Shown here one piece after another: positions 45,755-57,381 of a stretch of 64,000 bases of DNA (its first letter is position 1; each line of letters opens with the position of its first letter). A model generated the notes under the pieces. That model did not search any database and was not told the origin of the DNA. It saw nothing but the letters and a program-made list of their open reading frames with translations. The DNA is from Liolophura sinensis (lineage: Eukaryota > Mollusca > Polyplacophora > Chitonida > Chitonidae): positions 62,001 through 126,000 of the forward strand of contig NC_088304.1 of NCBI RefSeq assembly GCF_032854445.1, in the 5' to 3' direction. Both the position numbers and the translations under genes were made by a program.

Positions 45755-47286
45755 TACTATCCAAAAAAAAGAAACGCATAGGTGTTTTGTTTTATTTTAA
45801 AATGAAATAAATACATTTTGTCTTCATTTCATGAGCAAAATGTGTTTTAATATTGTTAATAGTCACAGTTAGCACACATTTTATTCCTCAAAACGTTTCT
45901 TGGTTGAAAATGTTGAGTTTGGAGGCGGCTTTTGGAAGAAGTAAAAATACAGCACCACACTGCATCACGTGCAGTCTTACACGCCGAACTTACGCATGGA
46001 AAGCATGCAGTGTGTGACTATAAAACGGCAACTTAGGGCCGGAAATCGGCGTCTTTCAAGTGGTGTTTTCAAGCTGATTCAACATGCCACGTCTTGACAC
46101 TGTCACAAGAAATATTGCCATTGGAAGACTTCAAGCTGGAGAGTCCCAATCGTCCATTTCTAGGCGTCTACACGTCAGCCAGAGCACGATTCCACGGCTT
46201 GCTGCCCGCTACAACAATACTGGGACAACAAATGACCGTCGGCGTTCAGGTCGACCACGTGTCACTACACCAGCCCAAGATCGCTACATAAGGGTCCTCC
46301 ATTTGCGTGACCGTTGTGCTACAGCTGAGAGCACAGCAGCCAGCATACCGGGACTGAGGAGGATATCAGGTCAGACAGTGCGGAACAGGCTGAGGGAACA
46401 TGGACTGAGAGCCAGGAGGCCCTATGTTGGGATCGTGCTGCGTCCTCACCATCGCGCCAATCGCCTCCGATGGTCTAACAACGTGACTGCATGGAATCTA
46501 CGCAACTGGTGACGCATTTGGTTCAGTGATGAGTCCAGATTCCTATTGCAGAGACGTGATGGTAGAAACCGGGTTTACAGACGTGCTCACGAACGTTATG
46601 CCCCTAACTGCGTACGCCAAGTGGACAGATTTGGTGGAGGGAGTGTGATGATGTGGGCAGCAATATCGTATACTGGTCGTACAAATCTTGTCCACGTTCA
46701 GGGAAATCTTACGGCCGTACGCTACCGAGACACCATCCTGCAGCCACACCTCTTACCTGTCATTGACGTTCAGCGGGAGTTGTTCCAGCAGGACAACGCC
46801 AGACCGCACACGGCACGTGTCACAAGGGACTTCCTCGCCGAAAACAATGTAAATGTGCTACCCTGGCCGTCCCGTTCCCCGGATCTTAACCCAAATGAGC
46901 ATCTGTGGGATGAACTTGATCGACGTCTACGCCAACGTCAACCTCAACCCCAAACGCTTCAAGAGCAAGTTGCATGTATGCAGGAGGAGTGGCAGAACAT
47001 TCCTCAGGCCTCTATCCAGCGTCTCATCCAGTCCATGACAAGGCGTGTCAGAACTGTTATTCGTGCCCGTGGTGGTCACAACAGATACTGACATTCCACT
47101 CAAGTGGGAGACTCATTGTGAGTGTCTGACCTCAAGTTGATGGCCTTGTTGTCTAGATATGGACCCTTCCTTAATCTGTGTAAAAGAATATTTGCAGAAT
47201 AGCAATTCTTATTTAGTTATGCATAATTGAAAAGACTGCATCACCTCCTCAAAAAACCGGGTTATGCGTTTCTTTTTCGGATAGTA
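45755..47286 (+). mobile_element. Tc1-like transposon in unit 3
   Basis: The ends are inverted repeats, TACTATCC(A)nGAAACGCATA on the left and its complement TATGCGTTTCTTTTTCGGAT on the right. TA is duplicated on each side (45753-45754 and 47287-47288). Units 1 and 2 show the empty site (GTAATATTAAAAC), which proves the insertion and its edges. It encodes one transposase (46084-47091) with a single stop codon. Confidence 0.95.
46084..47091 (+). pseudogene. Tc1-like DD34E transposase with one premature stop
   Basis: The start is ATG 46084 (MPRLDTVTRNIAIGRL). The N-terminal paired-like helix-turn-helix region has QSSISRRLHVSQSTIPRLA, a basic GRPRVTTPAQDR linker and a second helix region (ISGQTVRNRLREHGLRARRP). 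The catalytic triad is visible: D in WFSDESRF, D in QQDNARPHTA, and E in NPNEHLWDEL, with 34 residues between the last two. A TGA (46510-46512) interrupts the frame after RNW, before RIWFSDESRF, probably a CGA to TGA change. The rest is intact to the TGA after 47088. Length (about 335 codons) is normal for Tc1. Confidence 0.9.
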
Positions 47287-48111
47287 TATTAAAACTCTAT
47301 CAAAATAACTTCATTTATGCATTTTGCAAGATTTTATTTTCACTGAATTGAATGAAGTCAACTTTTTGTATTGAAGGGTGGTCTTTATAGGCCTTTGAAT
47401 TTTGCACGTCGTCAATGTCGTCTGACCGCCTTTTCTTTATAGGTGAAATAGTAAATTAATTTCAGACTCGGTTCTCGGTGCATGAACGCAGATTACACGA
47501 GCAAAGTTCACAAAAAATTTGACCTCTGAACATAAATGTGTAGAAAATGTTGTGTATTGATATTGTTCATTACGCCCATCGTCCAACCCAAATATTTCTC
47601 ACTGAGTGTATTTTTAGATACAGTTTTTACGGCCATTTTATCGATGCTTACGTCGTTGTTCTGATTTCTTTCCCATTAACAAATATGCCCCTGCAAACAT
47701 CCTACGCATATAAATCTTGACAGTTAAGACCACAAGAGTAATAGTTCTGTAATATCGTAATACCTGGAAAAAGTTGTCCCTAGCCCTCACACAGAATTGA
47801 AAAGCTCAGTGTCCTAAATATTTAGCTTAAATGCAAACTATATCTATCTTAGTCGCGTTTCTGGGCAATGGATAACTGCTCCAAGTAAAACATGTGATGC
47901 TAACTCAGCGGCCACCCCCGTCCATCACCACCACATCTCTTGGTTAAAGTAACTTATCCCAATAAAACAAAATCGTGCTGCAGGTAAAGGAACGCATGTT
48001 TTCAGTACAAAACATTTTGGAATCATCCGCGTGTCTACAAAGGAACGTGCCATTTTCAAAAACGCTCTCAGTAAATCACTTTCTTCTTCAAAGTCACCAT
48101 TTTTATTTCAG

Positions 48112-48234
48112 ATACCAATGAATGTCTTTCCGGTAATGGCGGATGTGACCACCAGTGTGAGAATACAGAGGGCTCCTTCCGGTGCAGATGTTCCTCTGGA
48201 TACCTGTTGGCTGAGGATGGAAAGGCGTGCGCCG
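48112..48234 (+). CDS. EMI-EGF gene: cbEGF exon A, unit 3
   Basis: Same protein as exon A of units 1 and 2. Acceptor ATTTTTATTTCAG, phase 1-1. Confidence 0.9.
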
Positions 48235-48532
48235 GTAAATCTGATGAGTAATCCGGAATCTGGGGGGGAAAAAAAGAAAAGAAATATTTTATTATACCAT
48301 AGGTCCTTATTTTCTATTACATTTCGTCATGCCTCTATCCGAGAGCAGTATAATGACCGACCAGCGGGAAAGCCCTAGTTCAATCGGTGGTTGGCTAATC
48401 CACCGTAACTCGGACTTGAACAGTCGTGGTATTCCCTGGTTTGGCATTTAGCATGAGAGAATGGAAGAAATAAAATTCTATAAGATATAACACCGGTGAC
48501 ACAATGGTCTAAATTTTATCTCTGTCTTGCAG

Positions 48533-48655
48533 ATATTGATGAATGCGTAGAGGGTACTTCCGGCTGCAGCAATTTTTGTGTCAATGATCCCGGGAGTTTC
48601 CACTGCAGTTGCCCTCTGGGATACCAGCTTGGAGTAGATGCGCGTCAGTGTCAAG
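48533..48655 (+). CDS. EMI-EGF gene: cbEGF exon B, unit 3
   Basis: Same protein as unit 1 exon B (CSNFCVND form). Phase 1-1. Confidence 0.9.
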
Positions 48656-48929
48656 GTATATATCAGGAGGTATTGATATGATTTAATGGCAAAGGTGATA
48701 CTCAGTTATGCTGGTCTTTCATTTTGGATTTATCTCCTTTTAATCCAGAAATCTGCTAATATTTTATTCTTGTGACATTCTTTCTGTTCTGTTGGGATGT
48801 GTTCCAAATATCCAGGTATAAATCTCCATTTGCTGATGCATTTGTCACCCGTCACTCGCCATATTAAACTCTTGCTAAGTCTCATGACAAATGTAATTTT
48901 GAGTATTCTACGGTTTGAATGACTTGTAG

Positions 48930-49052
48930 ACTTGGACGAATGCCAGGCTAATAACGGTGGCTGTACTCAGACGTGTTCCAACACTGAGGGTTCTTTCGCG
49001 TGCTCTTGTCGAGATGGTTTTGTCCTCGATAAGTACAAGAAAACGTGCAGAG
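48930..49052 (+). CDS. EMI-EGF gene: cbEGF exon C, unit 3
   Basis: NNGGCTQ and DKYKKTC replace NNGDCTQ and DKDKKTC of the other units. Followed by about eight 47-bp minisatellite units (49037-49390). Phase 1-1. Confidence 0.9.
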
Positions 49053-49593
49053 GTAAGATCACTTGTGACACCAACTCAGACACTGGAAAACTCGTAGAGG
49101 TAAGAACACGCGTCACACCAACTCAGACACCGGTAAACTCGCAGAGGTAAGAACGCGCGTGACACGAACTTAGACACGGGAAAACATGCAGAGGTAAGAT
49201 TACGTGAGATCCATAGAGACACAGGAAAATGTGCAGTAGTAAGAACGCGAGTCACATCAACTGAGTCCCAGAAAAACGTGCAGCGGCAAGAACACGTGTA
49301 ACACCAACCGAGACACAGGAAAACATGCAGAGGAAAGACCACGCGTGACACCAACTGAGACCCAGGAAAACGTGCACAGATAAGATTATTAGTGACACCA
49401 GTAAAGACATTTATAAAAAGCTGCCATAAAACACCTTTAAGTCTTTCATTTTTATGAGAGCTATATGATTCTGGCGAACGAACACAATACTCAGACACAA
49501 TCCTTTATATGCCCAGTAGATTAAACAGTGGTGCTTAACCTATTCCTGGCTTAAAGGGTCCAAAAACGTTTGGAATTCGCGGTTTCTTCTCAG

Positions 49594-52500
49594 TCCCTGT
49601 TTTGGGTCAGGGTTTCGGTATCGAGGGTGAGTTCGTGAAATCTGACGCTCATTTACGACGCTGTGGGGATTTAGTGGAAATCTACGATTACGTGAATGGA
49701 GAAGCAGCTTGGCGAGACTTCGGAGTCATTGATGGATTCAAGGTTGGTCTTGCCAGTGGTAAAGCATCCAGCGGAGGGAAAATAACGAGTAAACTTTGGA
49801 GTGCACTTCCTGTGAAACTAGGATTTGGTTTCGGACTCGCCTTGGGCAGTGACAGCAACAACTTTGTAGGACAGCTTCACACCCGTTTGTATTTCTTTGG
49901 AGCCAAAGCCAGCGCAGATCTCTTCGTCACGAACAAGGAGATCGCCACGCGGTCTGAAGTTAACATCTGGGATATTTTCAGAGCCAGGCTAACGATCCGG
50001 GCCACGGTATTTGTAAATGTTGCAGACTGGGCTTTGCAGATTCGGGGTGAATTTATTCCTAGTGGTGACCCTAAGCGCCAGCAAGGAAATAACGTTCAGG
50101 ACAGCCTAGGATATGCCATTCGAAATTTTGTGAACAGGTTAGATAATGAGGTGGTAAATGGATAAGTAAAGCCCAAGATGCGGCGAACAAAGCAAAGGAT
50201 AAGCTTACAAGTGCCCAGAAATGGTCGGATAATCAAAAAAGCCGAGGTGGACAAAGCTAACGTTGTCTTTGATAAGGCTATAGCTCGTTTAGAGCGAGCA
50301 AAGCAGAAGTTAGAAGCTTCAAAGGGTCCTTTCCGCAGAGCTTTTTCTAAACTGAAAGCTGCACAGAAAAGAGTCGATGACTTATGCAAAATCAAATCAT
50401 GTTCAAAGTTTTGTATTCTGGTATAATGTTTAAAATATGCAAATGGGGCTGGTTAAGGTTCCCTTGTCTGAAGTTTACAAGCTGTATGTTCAAGATGCCA
50501 AACCTTCTCTGTGTGTCCGCGAATTGGTTATGCCATGGCCTTTGCGGCCTTAGAAGTGGCTGTCGCACAAGTTGATAAATCGCGTGTTTTATTGGAAGAT
50601 GTGGACGTTGCCAAGGGTGTTCTAGAAGTGTTTAGTTAAAATCTTGCTCTAGAGGTGGTAAAATTTGCCGTGCGATCCGTGCAATATGCTATGAACATCA
50701 TTTTGAAGTATGGCTTACAAAGTATCATCGACATTGGTAATTCTGTGTTTGAGATTGAGTTATCCACAAGAGACTTGTTTGAGTTCGAAATATTTTGGGA
50801 TGTTAATCCATTTAGTCTGGGCTAGCGAACCTTGCGTTTCCGTTTAAATTTTCACAATATTTTGGGTAGCATTTGGAATGAAGCAAACTCATTAGTCAAT
50901 AGCTTTTTCGATTCTTTAAAGAATATGTTTGGGCGTCGAAAGAGAGAAATCCATTACGATGCATTCGCAAGGCGTTCCACTACAGAAGGCAGGTGGGAAA
51001 TGGACTTAAAATGGAAAAAATACTTACAAACACAACCCGACAGAGTGAAATTCAGTTCTGGACAGAGCAATGCTCTCGTTTTTCCCCAGTAATAATTTCT
51101 TGCAACAAAGCGTTGCAGAGTTGAATAACGTCGCAAATGAACTGGGAGCTTCCATGGAAGAAGTTTCCAATCGTGGTTCAGAAACAGTAGAGGTACGAAA
51201 CTGCATTATTAACATAAGTGTTAATGACTCTGAAGTTGACTATACCGTAGCCGAAGAAGACTTCAACGTGACAAGAGAACAAGTTTTTAACGTTTGAATA
51301 GCGTAAATGCAAAGATGCAAGACAATGATTTGGTAAAGGAAAGCAAATTTGCAACCTACTATGTCATTCGAGGAAACGAAGAGGCACTGAACAGTTTTGA
51401 GAGGGCGGAAATCTTACCTCTCTGGCGGGAAAGAATGGAAAATATTACCCTGGAACTATTGTCTACTGACGAGTGCTCTGGCTTTTATGACTGTGTGGTT
51501 TGAAGCTTTGGAGAAATATACCAACCCACAGCTTCTTTCAAGATCTCAGCAAGATTTACCCACCTATAAAAACAGTTTTACAGCCTATTTGAGAATGACA
51601 CCAGAGCTCTACAGAACTGGAAGATATAACGGAAATCTTAAACGAACTGGGATTGTTGAGAGCTTATGAGATCTTCTGTGGTACCGTACCAAAAATCACA
51701 AAGGGTCCAAGAAACGTCACTATGAGATCAGGAGAAAGTGTCACGTTGACGTCCTCGGCTTCAAGCGTTCCCTAGCCCAGCTACTAACGGTTCTTGAACG
51801 AGGAAATGCACTGGTGGGTCTCTAACACTGACGGTTGTGACGAGTGACGATGCCGGAGAGTAGGTTTGTATGTCTGGAAATCACGTGACCAACGTAACGT
51901 CCGAACCAGCTATTGTTACAGTTATTCCCCCTCTTAGAATTCTGTCTCAACCTGCATCCCGCATTGAAGTTCTTGTCAGCGACAAAGTGGTCATTGTGTG
52001 CAATGTTTCCGTTTCACCGGAGGCAAACATAACATGGCGTCTGGTCTCTGATGATGCCTTTAAAGTGGAAAATAAATCTCTGGTGTTTCCTTCAATTCAG
52101 GAATCAGGTGCTGGGGCTCACAGAGGCGAAGCTGCGAATGAACACGGGAATGTTTCAACTAACGAAATGGCGCTTGAGGTCTTGGAAGCTATACCTCTTT
52201 GTCCCACAATGACATTGAAGTTTGGGTTTATAACAGCCGAGCCGCGCACAGTGAACGAAAACGAAACATTACTTCAAAAAGGTGTAAACAACGTACCATT
52301 ACAGACAGCTTCCCGGGAGACCGTGACGTTTCTTTCAATGTGACGACTTTACCAGTCACCGCAGATGTCCGCATAACGGCGTCACCACCAAACGTCGCCG
52401 TGTTGTCCATGACGGCCGGCTGTGGAGAAGCGCCTCAGACGTGTGTTTCCGCGATCTGCCAGCAGATTTACAGTGATGTCCATTAATTCCTTCAACAAAC

Positions 52501-52610
52501 CATCACCAACCTTCAAGAAGTAATCCTCTCTGACAGACCATTGTTCATCAATCACGCAAAGGCATTTTATTTCAATCACTCAATTGTAAACGTACCAGAG
52601 GAGTAGAACA
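49594..52610 (+). pseudogene. Decayed giant exon: conserved linker region plus two Ig-like domains
   Basis: The acceptor GTTTCTTCTCAG starts a phase-1 exon fitting exon C. The first 190 codons are open (GFGFGLALGSDSNNFVGQLH). Frameshifts occur near 50158, 50233, 50405 and 50530. Stops interrupt at 50637 (TAA), 50823 (TAG, expected Trp in SLG*RTLRF) and 51090. Coding identity persists throughout: a Lys/Ala-rich helical region, a Cys-rich patch (CLKFTSCMF), FEIELSTRDLFEFEI, then two Ig-like domains (PRNVTMRSGESVTLTSSAS; LVSDKVVIVCNVSV). A TAG at 51861 replaces the Tyr of a DAGEYVC motif. From recollection, similar long regions follow EGF arrays in other invertebrate proteins. The exon's 3' end is not certain. 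Confidence 0.7.
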
Positions 52611-52631
52611 ACTGATCCAAAGGGTTTAAGG

Positions 52632-52881
52632 GGCCTCCGTGGCTCAGTCGGTTAAAGCGCTAGCGCAGCGTAATGACCCAGGAGTCTCTCACCAATGCGG
52701 TCGCTGTGAGTTCAAGTCCAGCTCATGCTGGCGGCCGTACGTGAGAAGGTCTGCCAGCAACCTGCGGATGGTCGTGGGTTTCCCCCGGGCTGTGCCCGGT
52801 TTCCACCCACCATAATGCTGGCCGCCGTCGTATAAGTGAAATGTTCTTGAGTACGGCGTAAAACACCAATCAAAAAAAAAA
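52632..52881 (+). mobile_element. Full-length SINE with a 15-bp target duplication
   Basis: CCAAAGGGTTTAAGG occurs on both sides (52617-52631 and 52882-52896). The head is GGCCTCCGTGGCTCAGTCGG with B box GAGTTCAAGTCC. The core and tail are complete and the end is A-rich. It is the youngest-looking copy in the window and defines the family: about 250 bp, tRNA head, Meta-type central domain. Confidence 0.95.
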
Positions 52882-53230
52882 CCAAAGGGTTTAAGGAAAA
52901 TAACGCCCAGCTATGTAAAGAGTGGCAGATTCCGTTTATTTAGAACTTAAATCTGACTACGTGCTTCAAGTGGTAGTTCCAAAAGTAGGTTTCTTAAACC
53001 ATATTTCCTCTTGTGCCAAAGTGAAACTTCTAGTTGAAACAATAACAATTGTTTCATTTTTTTTGTCTTTTTAGCAAATTTCGGCAGTTAGATTCAGATG
53101 TATATGTCATCATATAATTGTTATGACAGAGCGTTTAAATGACTAAACACGTGTGAAATTTTTGGCTGAGGGAAGAAACTATGGCGGTTTTTTCTTTGGG
53201 GTGAAAACCAGGTGCTGTTTCTTTTTGCAG

Positions 53231-53338
53231 TGAATTTGAATTTACGCATTTCTAGAACCATTCTCTTCGGCCCGGTGACAACTTTTATTCTAAACTGGGA
53301 TTCTCCAACAGAAGCTGACGGGATTGTCAGCCAGCTAG
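53231..53338 (+). CDS. EMI-EGF gene: FN3 domain, first exon (108 nt)
   Basis: Acceptor TTTCTTTTTGCAG and donor CTAG|GTGAG, phase 1-1. ISRTILFGPVTTFILNWDSP then EADGIVSQL. The conserved Trp of the FN3 B strand (LNW) and the turn before YVVEI in the next exon fit a fibronectin type III fold. It is open, unlike the exon before it. Confidence 0.8.
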
Positions 53339-53857
53339 GTGAGACAAATTTTCAGTGTCAGTAGTTGCCAAATTTGGTTTCACTCTCATGTGCTTGCGGT
53401 TAAGAATTACTCGAATAAAAATCAAGTTTATCCTCGCTTTACATTCTGCAAAAGGTGATGGACTAAGTCGTTTATATGTATATTGTGATTGAGTTGGGCG
53501 TCATGTCCCGTGTCTTCAGCGTCTTGTTCCAGTGAAAGCCTATCACAAAAAACTGTTGTCAAATGACCGAAATTGCATGCACAGTAGTTCTAAATTAGAA
53601 CCAGAAGAACATTTAAAAAATTATAAAGAACAAAACAAGAAAAAAGTGTCTTTTTCGCATTAAGCACGTCCCTTGTCATCATGAAATGGAAAGTATTTCG
53701 CTTTGACTAACTAATGTTGGATCCCATTCTTCAGACTATATCTCTTTTTGCCATGCAAGTTGGTGGTATATAGAAGTTTTGAATACAGATGAATACAGCG
53801 ATACACTCAGTTGACGCTTAACTACGACTGTCATAGACGTTTGCTTAAGACTATTTA

Positions 53858-54109
53858 CCGGGGGCATTCTTTGTCGAAGTGCTTAACATGCCAGCGCGAC
53901 GCAATGGTCCCTGAACTTCTTACCAATGTGGCCTCTGTGAGTTTAAGTTCAGCTCTTGCTTCTTCTCCGGCCGTACTCGGGAAGGTATGTCAGCAACCTG
54001 TGGGTGATCGATTTCTCCAGGGCTCTGTCCAGTTTCCTCCCACCACAATGCTTATACAAGTGAGTTATTCTCGATTATGGCTTTAAACTCCAACAGAATA
54101 AATAAATAA
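53858..54109 (+). mobile_element. Old SINE copy, MetaSINE-like
   Basis: Degenerate head, B box GAGTTTAAGTTC, core CCTCCCACCACAATGC, and (AATA)n end. In the intron between the two FN3 exons. Confidence 0.7.
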
Positions 54110-54185
54110 GACTGTTGCCCGTAAGATGAATATGTTTAAGGGGAATGTTTTAAATAAATATGTATGTTGGTTTTCCCTTCTCAAG

Positions 54186-54365
54186 GGTACGTTGTGGAAA
54201 TTTCCAACTTAATGTACAACCCAGCTAGTGTACAGAGGACGTTCTACCCGTCGTTTGGTAGCTTACTTCAAGCGAAGGATGGCGAAACTACTGTAAGAGT
54301 GAGGGCAGTTCAGGAGAATGGACTCAGTCCTGCGGCTGAGATTGTCATCCCTGCTGTCGGCGAAG
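54186..54365 (+). CDS. EMI-EGF gene: FN3 domain, second exon (180 nt)
   Basis: Acceptor TTCCCTTCTCAAG and donor GAAG|GTGGGT, phase 1-1. GYVVEISNLMYNPA, then TTVRVRAVQENGLSPAAEI. The last block is the typical FN3 F-G strand (xVRVRAxNxxGxSPxAE). Confidence 0.85.
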
Positions 54366-54589
54366 GTGGGTTTCTTTTTATTTAGGTAAGGTGTACTATC
54401 TGTAAACATGTAGTAAGTGACGCTCTATAACTGTGTACTGCAAAATATAGTAGCCTCAGCAAACCGAATGTAGCCATCGTCAGTCTCATTTTTGAATAAA
54501 CACTCAAGGTATTTTTAACCTCGAGGGGATACTTGGTCCGACCCTTCCTGAGATTTATCAAAATTTATAGAATACAATTAGAGACGTAA

Positions 54590-54990
54590 AACATAGATAG
54601 TAAAACCAGAACAGCGACAACAGTGTGCTAGCTGGCAAATAGTCACACGTTACCTGTGAAATAGGCCTCTTGTACACAATGGAGGATAAAACCAGAGCAG
54701 CGACGACAGTGTGATAGCTCGAAAATGATCATACGTAACCGGTGAAATATGGCCTCTTGTGATATGTGTACTTGTAATAGTTTACCTCAGTTAGGATGTC
54801 ATAATTGATCATTTATAATAATGTTAATACAGTGGCAAATTATATTTCCCCTGGCATCATGGCTTAGGGAGATAAAAAATATAGTGACTGCAATTTGTTC
54901 GACGTCACTGATCCAAAACTGCTGAAAATATTGTCTGTCATACATTTAACGCACAATAGCATTAGTACATATCATTTGATCTGTAGCAAT
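54590..54990 (-). repeat. Dispersed repeat family with AACCGGTGAAATA core (inverted, core doubled)
   Basis: Two adjacent copies of a core (AACCAGAGCAGCGACGACAG then GTCACACGTAACCGGTGAAA) are followed by an AT-rich arm. Related plus-orientation copies lie near 22360-22500, 29560-29850, 29920-30200 and 34200-34500; minus ones near 36480-36545, 38268-38335 and 61770-61835. I do not recognise the family. Confidence 0.7.
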
Positions 54991-55102
54991 AACAGATTTG
55001 TGTAGTGCATAAACCAATTATTCTGATGTTTTCCGCGTAATGTATTAACAAACATTGAACGTTGATATCAAATCACATGTTTTTGTCTTTTGTTCTATGC
55101 AG

Positions 55103-55143
55103 AGAACACAGCCCCATCAGATCCCATATTTGCACCAGCGTAG
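55103..55143 (+). CDS. EMI-EGF gene: last exon with stop codon
   Basis: Acceptor TTTTGTTCTATGCAG, phase 1; it completes a Glu and reads NTAPSDPIFAPA then TAG (55141-55143). Short Pro/Ala-rich tail, no membrane segment or anchor signal, so a secreted product is likely. Confidence 0.75.
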
Positions 55144-55256
55144 GATAAGGGAACGCATAAAGATGATGCTTTATCCAAAGCTCAGAGATTCTCATCAATT
55201 TACATTAATGTATTTCTTTTTATGAATTTTCTTCTATTAACCGCTTTGTATGCTTC

Positions 55257-55262
55257 AATAAA
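55257..55262 (+). terminator. Polyadenylation signal AATAAA
   Basis: AATAAA 114 bp after the stop codon, followed about 15 bp later by a GT-rich stretch (TGTTTGTGTTTTGTGTT). This gives a transcript end near 55280. Confidence 0.75.
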
Positions 55263-56515
55263 GAGCATTTTATAGAATGTTTGTGTTTTGTGTTATTCTT
55301 TCTGAGATATTTCCGTCTAATTTCGTAGTTTATATAGTTACTGTGTTAAATCTTTGGTGGTTTGTGTTAAAGGTGGTTTTGGTAATTCGTCTTGTGATGA
55401 TTGACCACGAACGTCCAATTCGGCAAATTCAACGCATGCATTACAAGACTAGCATCGTATTCTGGTCAGTTGGACGTAACATGTTATCGTCACAGAGTGA
55501 ATGAAATACAGCTATTGACGTGTTTTAAGGATTTTTCTACACATGGATTAACATGATCGAAAATGCTCTTTTTTCAAAAGTATATTAGCTAATAGCGGTA
55601 TGATGTGATATTTACATATTTATGAATTTACAAAACCCAGCAAACCAGTACAATTATACGGAGAGCAAATGGAACAGCAGTAGACTTAGTACATTTTGAA
55701 TATACTAGTAGACAATCATTTTTGGACTCAATACAAAACTGAAGATTTGGCTTAAGGTTTAATCGTCCAGCTCTTGCTGATTTCCCCTCCAACCTGCGTA
55801 TCGTCATATTTAAAAAAGAACATTACAGTAATACAAAAATGTGCCACATGAACAGTTTGTAATTTCCTTCAAATCGAATAAAAGCGGTCATATTTTTGCG
55901 CAGACACTGCTTCACATCGGTTATTTAAAGCTATCGGACCATCGATATATAGTCTGATGAATAAGAATGTTTTGACTGATTTATTTATTGATTGAATTGC
56001 CGCTTAATGCCACCTTCAAGAATTTCGAACTTGATTATGTTGTTTATGTTGAATTATATTATGTAAATTTTGCATGTAGTTCATTTGAAAATTTTGCATC
56101 TGTTCATTTGAAAACATAGGTATAGATTTCCCAAACAAACCGCACAAGTTTTACCCATCAGAATAACTGAAAATATACACTCCTCATATATGGTTTCTGC
56201 GAATTCTTCATTTGTGATGACAAATTCAAGCCAGTCAATGACCAAATATAATTGGGATGTTGAGTGTTGAATTGACTGTCGAGTGGCAGGTAGCCTTTAA
56301 GGAATTTATAAAACTGTTGACGTCAAAAGATGAACAACGCTGGAAAACGTTAGCACTACATCACATTTTCATTTCAAAACCTGGATATTTTATTTCGGAT
56401 ATGATAAAATCTCTTGAATGTGGTAAACGTATGTCCTAAGTGGAGTATGTTGATTGATATGACTAACAGTTGTGTGTTATTTCTTCTGTTAACACAGCAC
56501 AATGAAACAAAAGCC

Positions 56516-56728
56516 TCTCACTTATTCTGTCCTTGTGAGTTCAAGTCTTGCTCGTGGTGGCTTCTTTCTCGGCAATACGTAGGGAAGTACGCCAGCAATC
56601 TGCGGATGGTCGTGGATTTTCGCCTATCTCTGATCGATTTAAATTTCCGTACACTATAATTCTGACCGCCGTCATAAAAGTGAAATATTCTTGATTACGG
56701 CGTAAAACACTGATGAAAGAAATAAATT
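56516..56728 (+). mobile_element. Old SINE copy, MetaSINE-like
   Basis: B box GAGTTCAAGTCTTG, CTGCGGATGGTCGTGG, and tail GATTACGGCGTAAAACAC. Confidence 0.7.
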
Positions 56729-57381
56729 TATTTGTGTCAAGGAATACATGTCCATTTTGTACCAGTTCAGGGGAGATAAATATGAGCGACTTCTATGTAT
56801 ATGAAAGTCCCCATCGAATTGTACCTGGATACGCGATATCACACCAGATAAAGGTCTGCTCTGAATAAGTTTGATATTGATGTTTTCATTGCCAACAGCA
56901 ATTTTATTGTGCAACTTTTGCTGCATTTAATTTCATCTGGCGATGGATGAAGAGGATCCCAATATCAAGATTGTTTAAACCCTGGAGAATAAGGTAGGCA
57001 AATATAACATAACCACATGGACAAGCTGTCTTTCCTTTTTCTTTACTAGGAGCGCATGGAGGAAACAAGACATCAGTAGGGATGGGGTCATGCGAGGGGC
57101 TACTATACCAGGAAGTCAAGCGAGTGTGCACCTACCGTCACGATCCCGGAAACTAAGGAATCCGTTCTACATATATCTTCATGTCCTGATATAGCCCAAT
57201 GTAGGCAAATATATATGACATAATTCACATATCACATAAAAGCTGCTCACTTTGCTTGGATGTACCACTTCTGGATCAGATCCAACAATGTAAAAATATT
57301 TCCTGATATGCCTAAGTTAGTCGCGACCTATTCGAGTTAAATACGACACACGTGTATGAAATAGATCACAAAGCAAAATTA

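Larger units (their letters stand above)
38756..49395 (+). repeat. Tandem triplication of a 3-kb, three-exon unit
   Basis: Units are about 38756-41757, 41758-44823 and 44824-49395. Each holds, in order, a SINE 3' fragment, an inverted SINE of the second family, intron sequence, three cbEGF exons (A, B, C) and a 47-bp minisatellite. Exons and introns alike are nearly identical, so the triplication is recent. The third unit is longer only because of a 1532-bp Tc1-like insertion (45755-47286). All the exons are phase 1-1, so each extra unit adds three EGF modules in frame. Confidence 0.95.

Noticed and set aside
41471-49498. Minus-strand Cys/Ser-rich open frames after each exon C
   Set aside because: They cover the 47-bp minisatellite read backwards.
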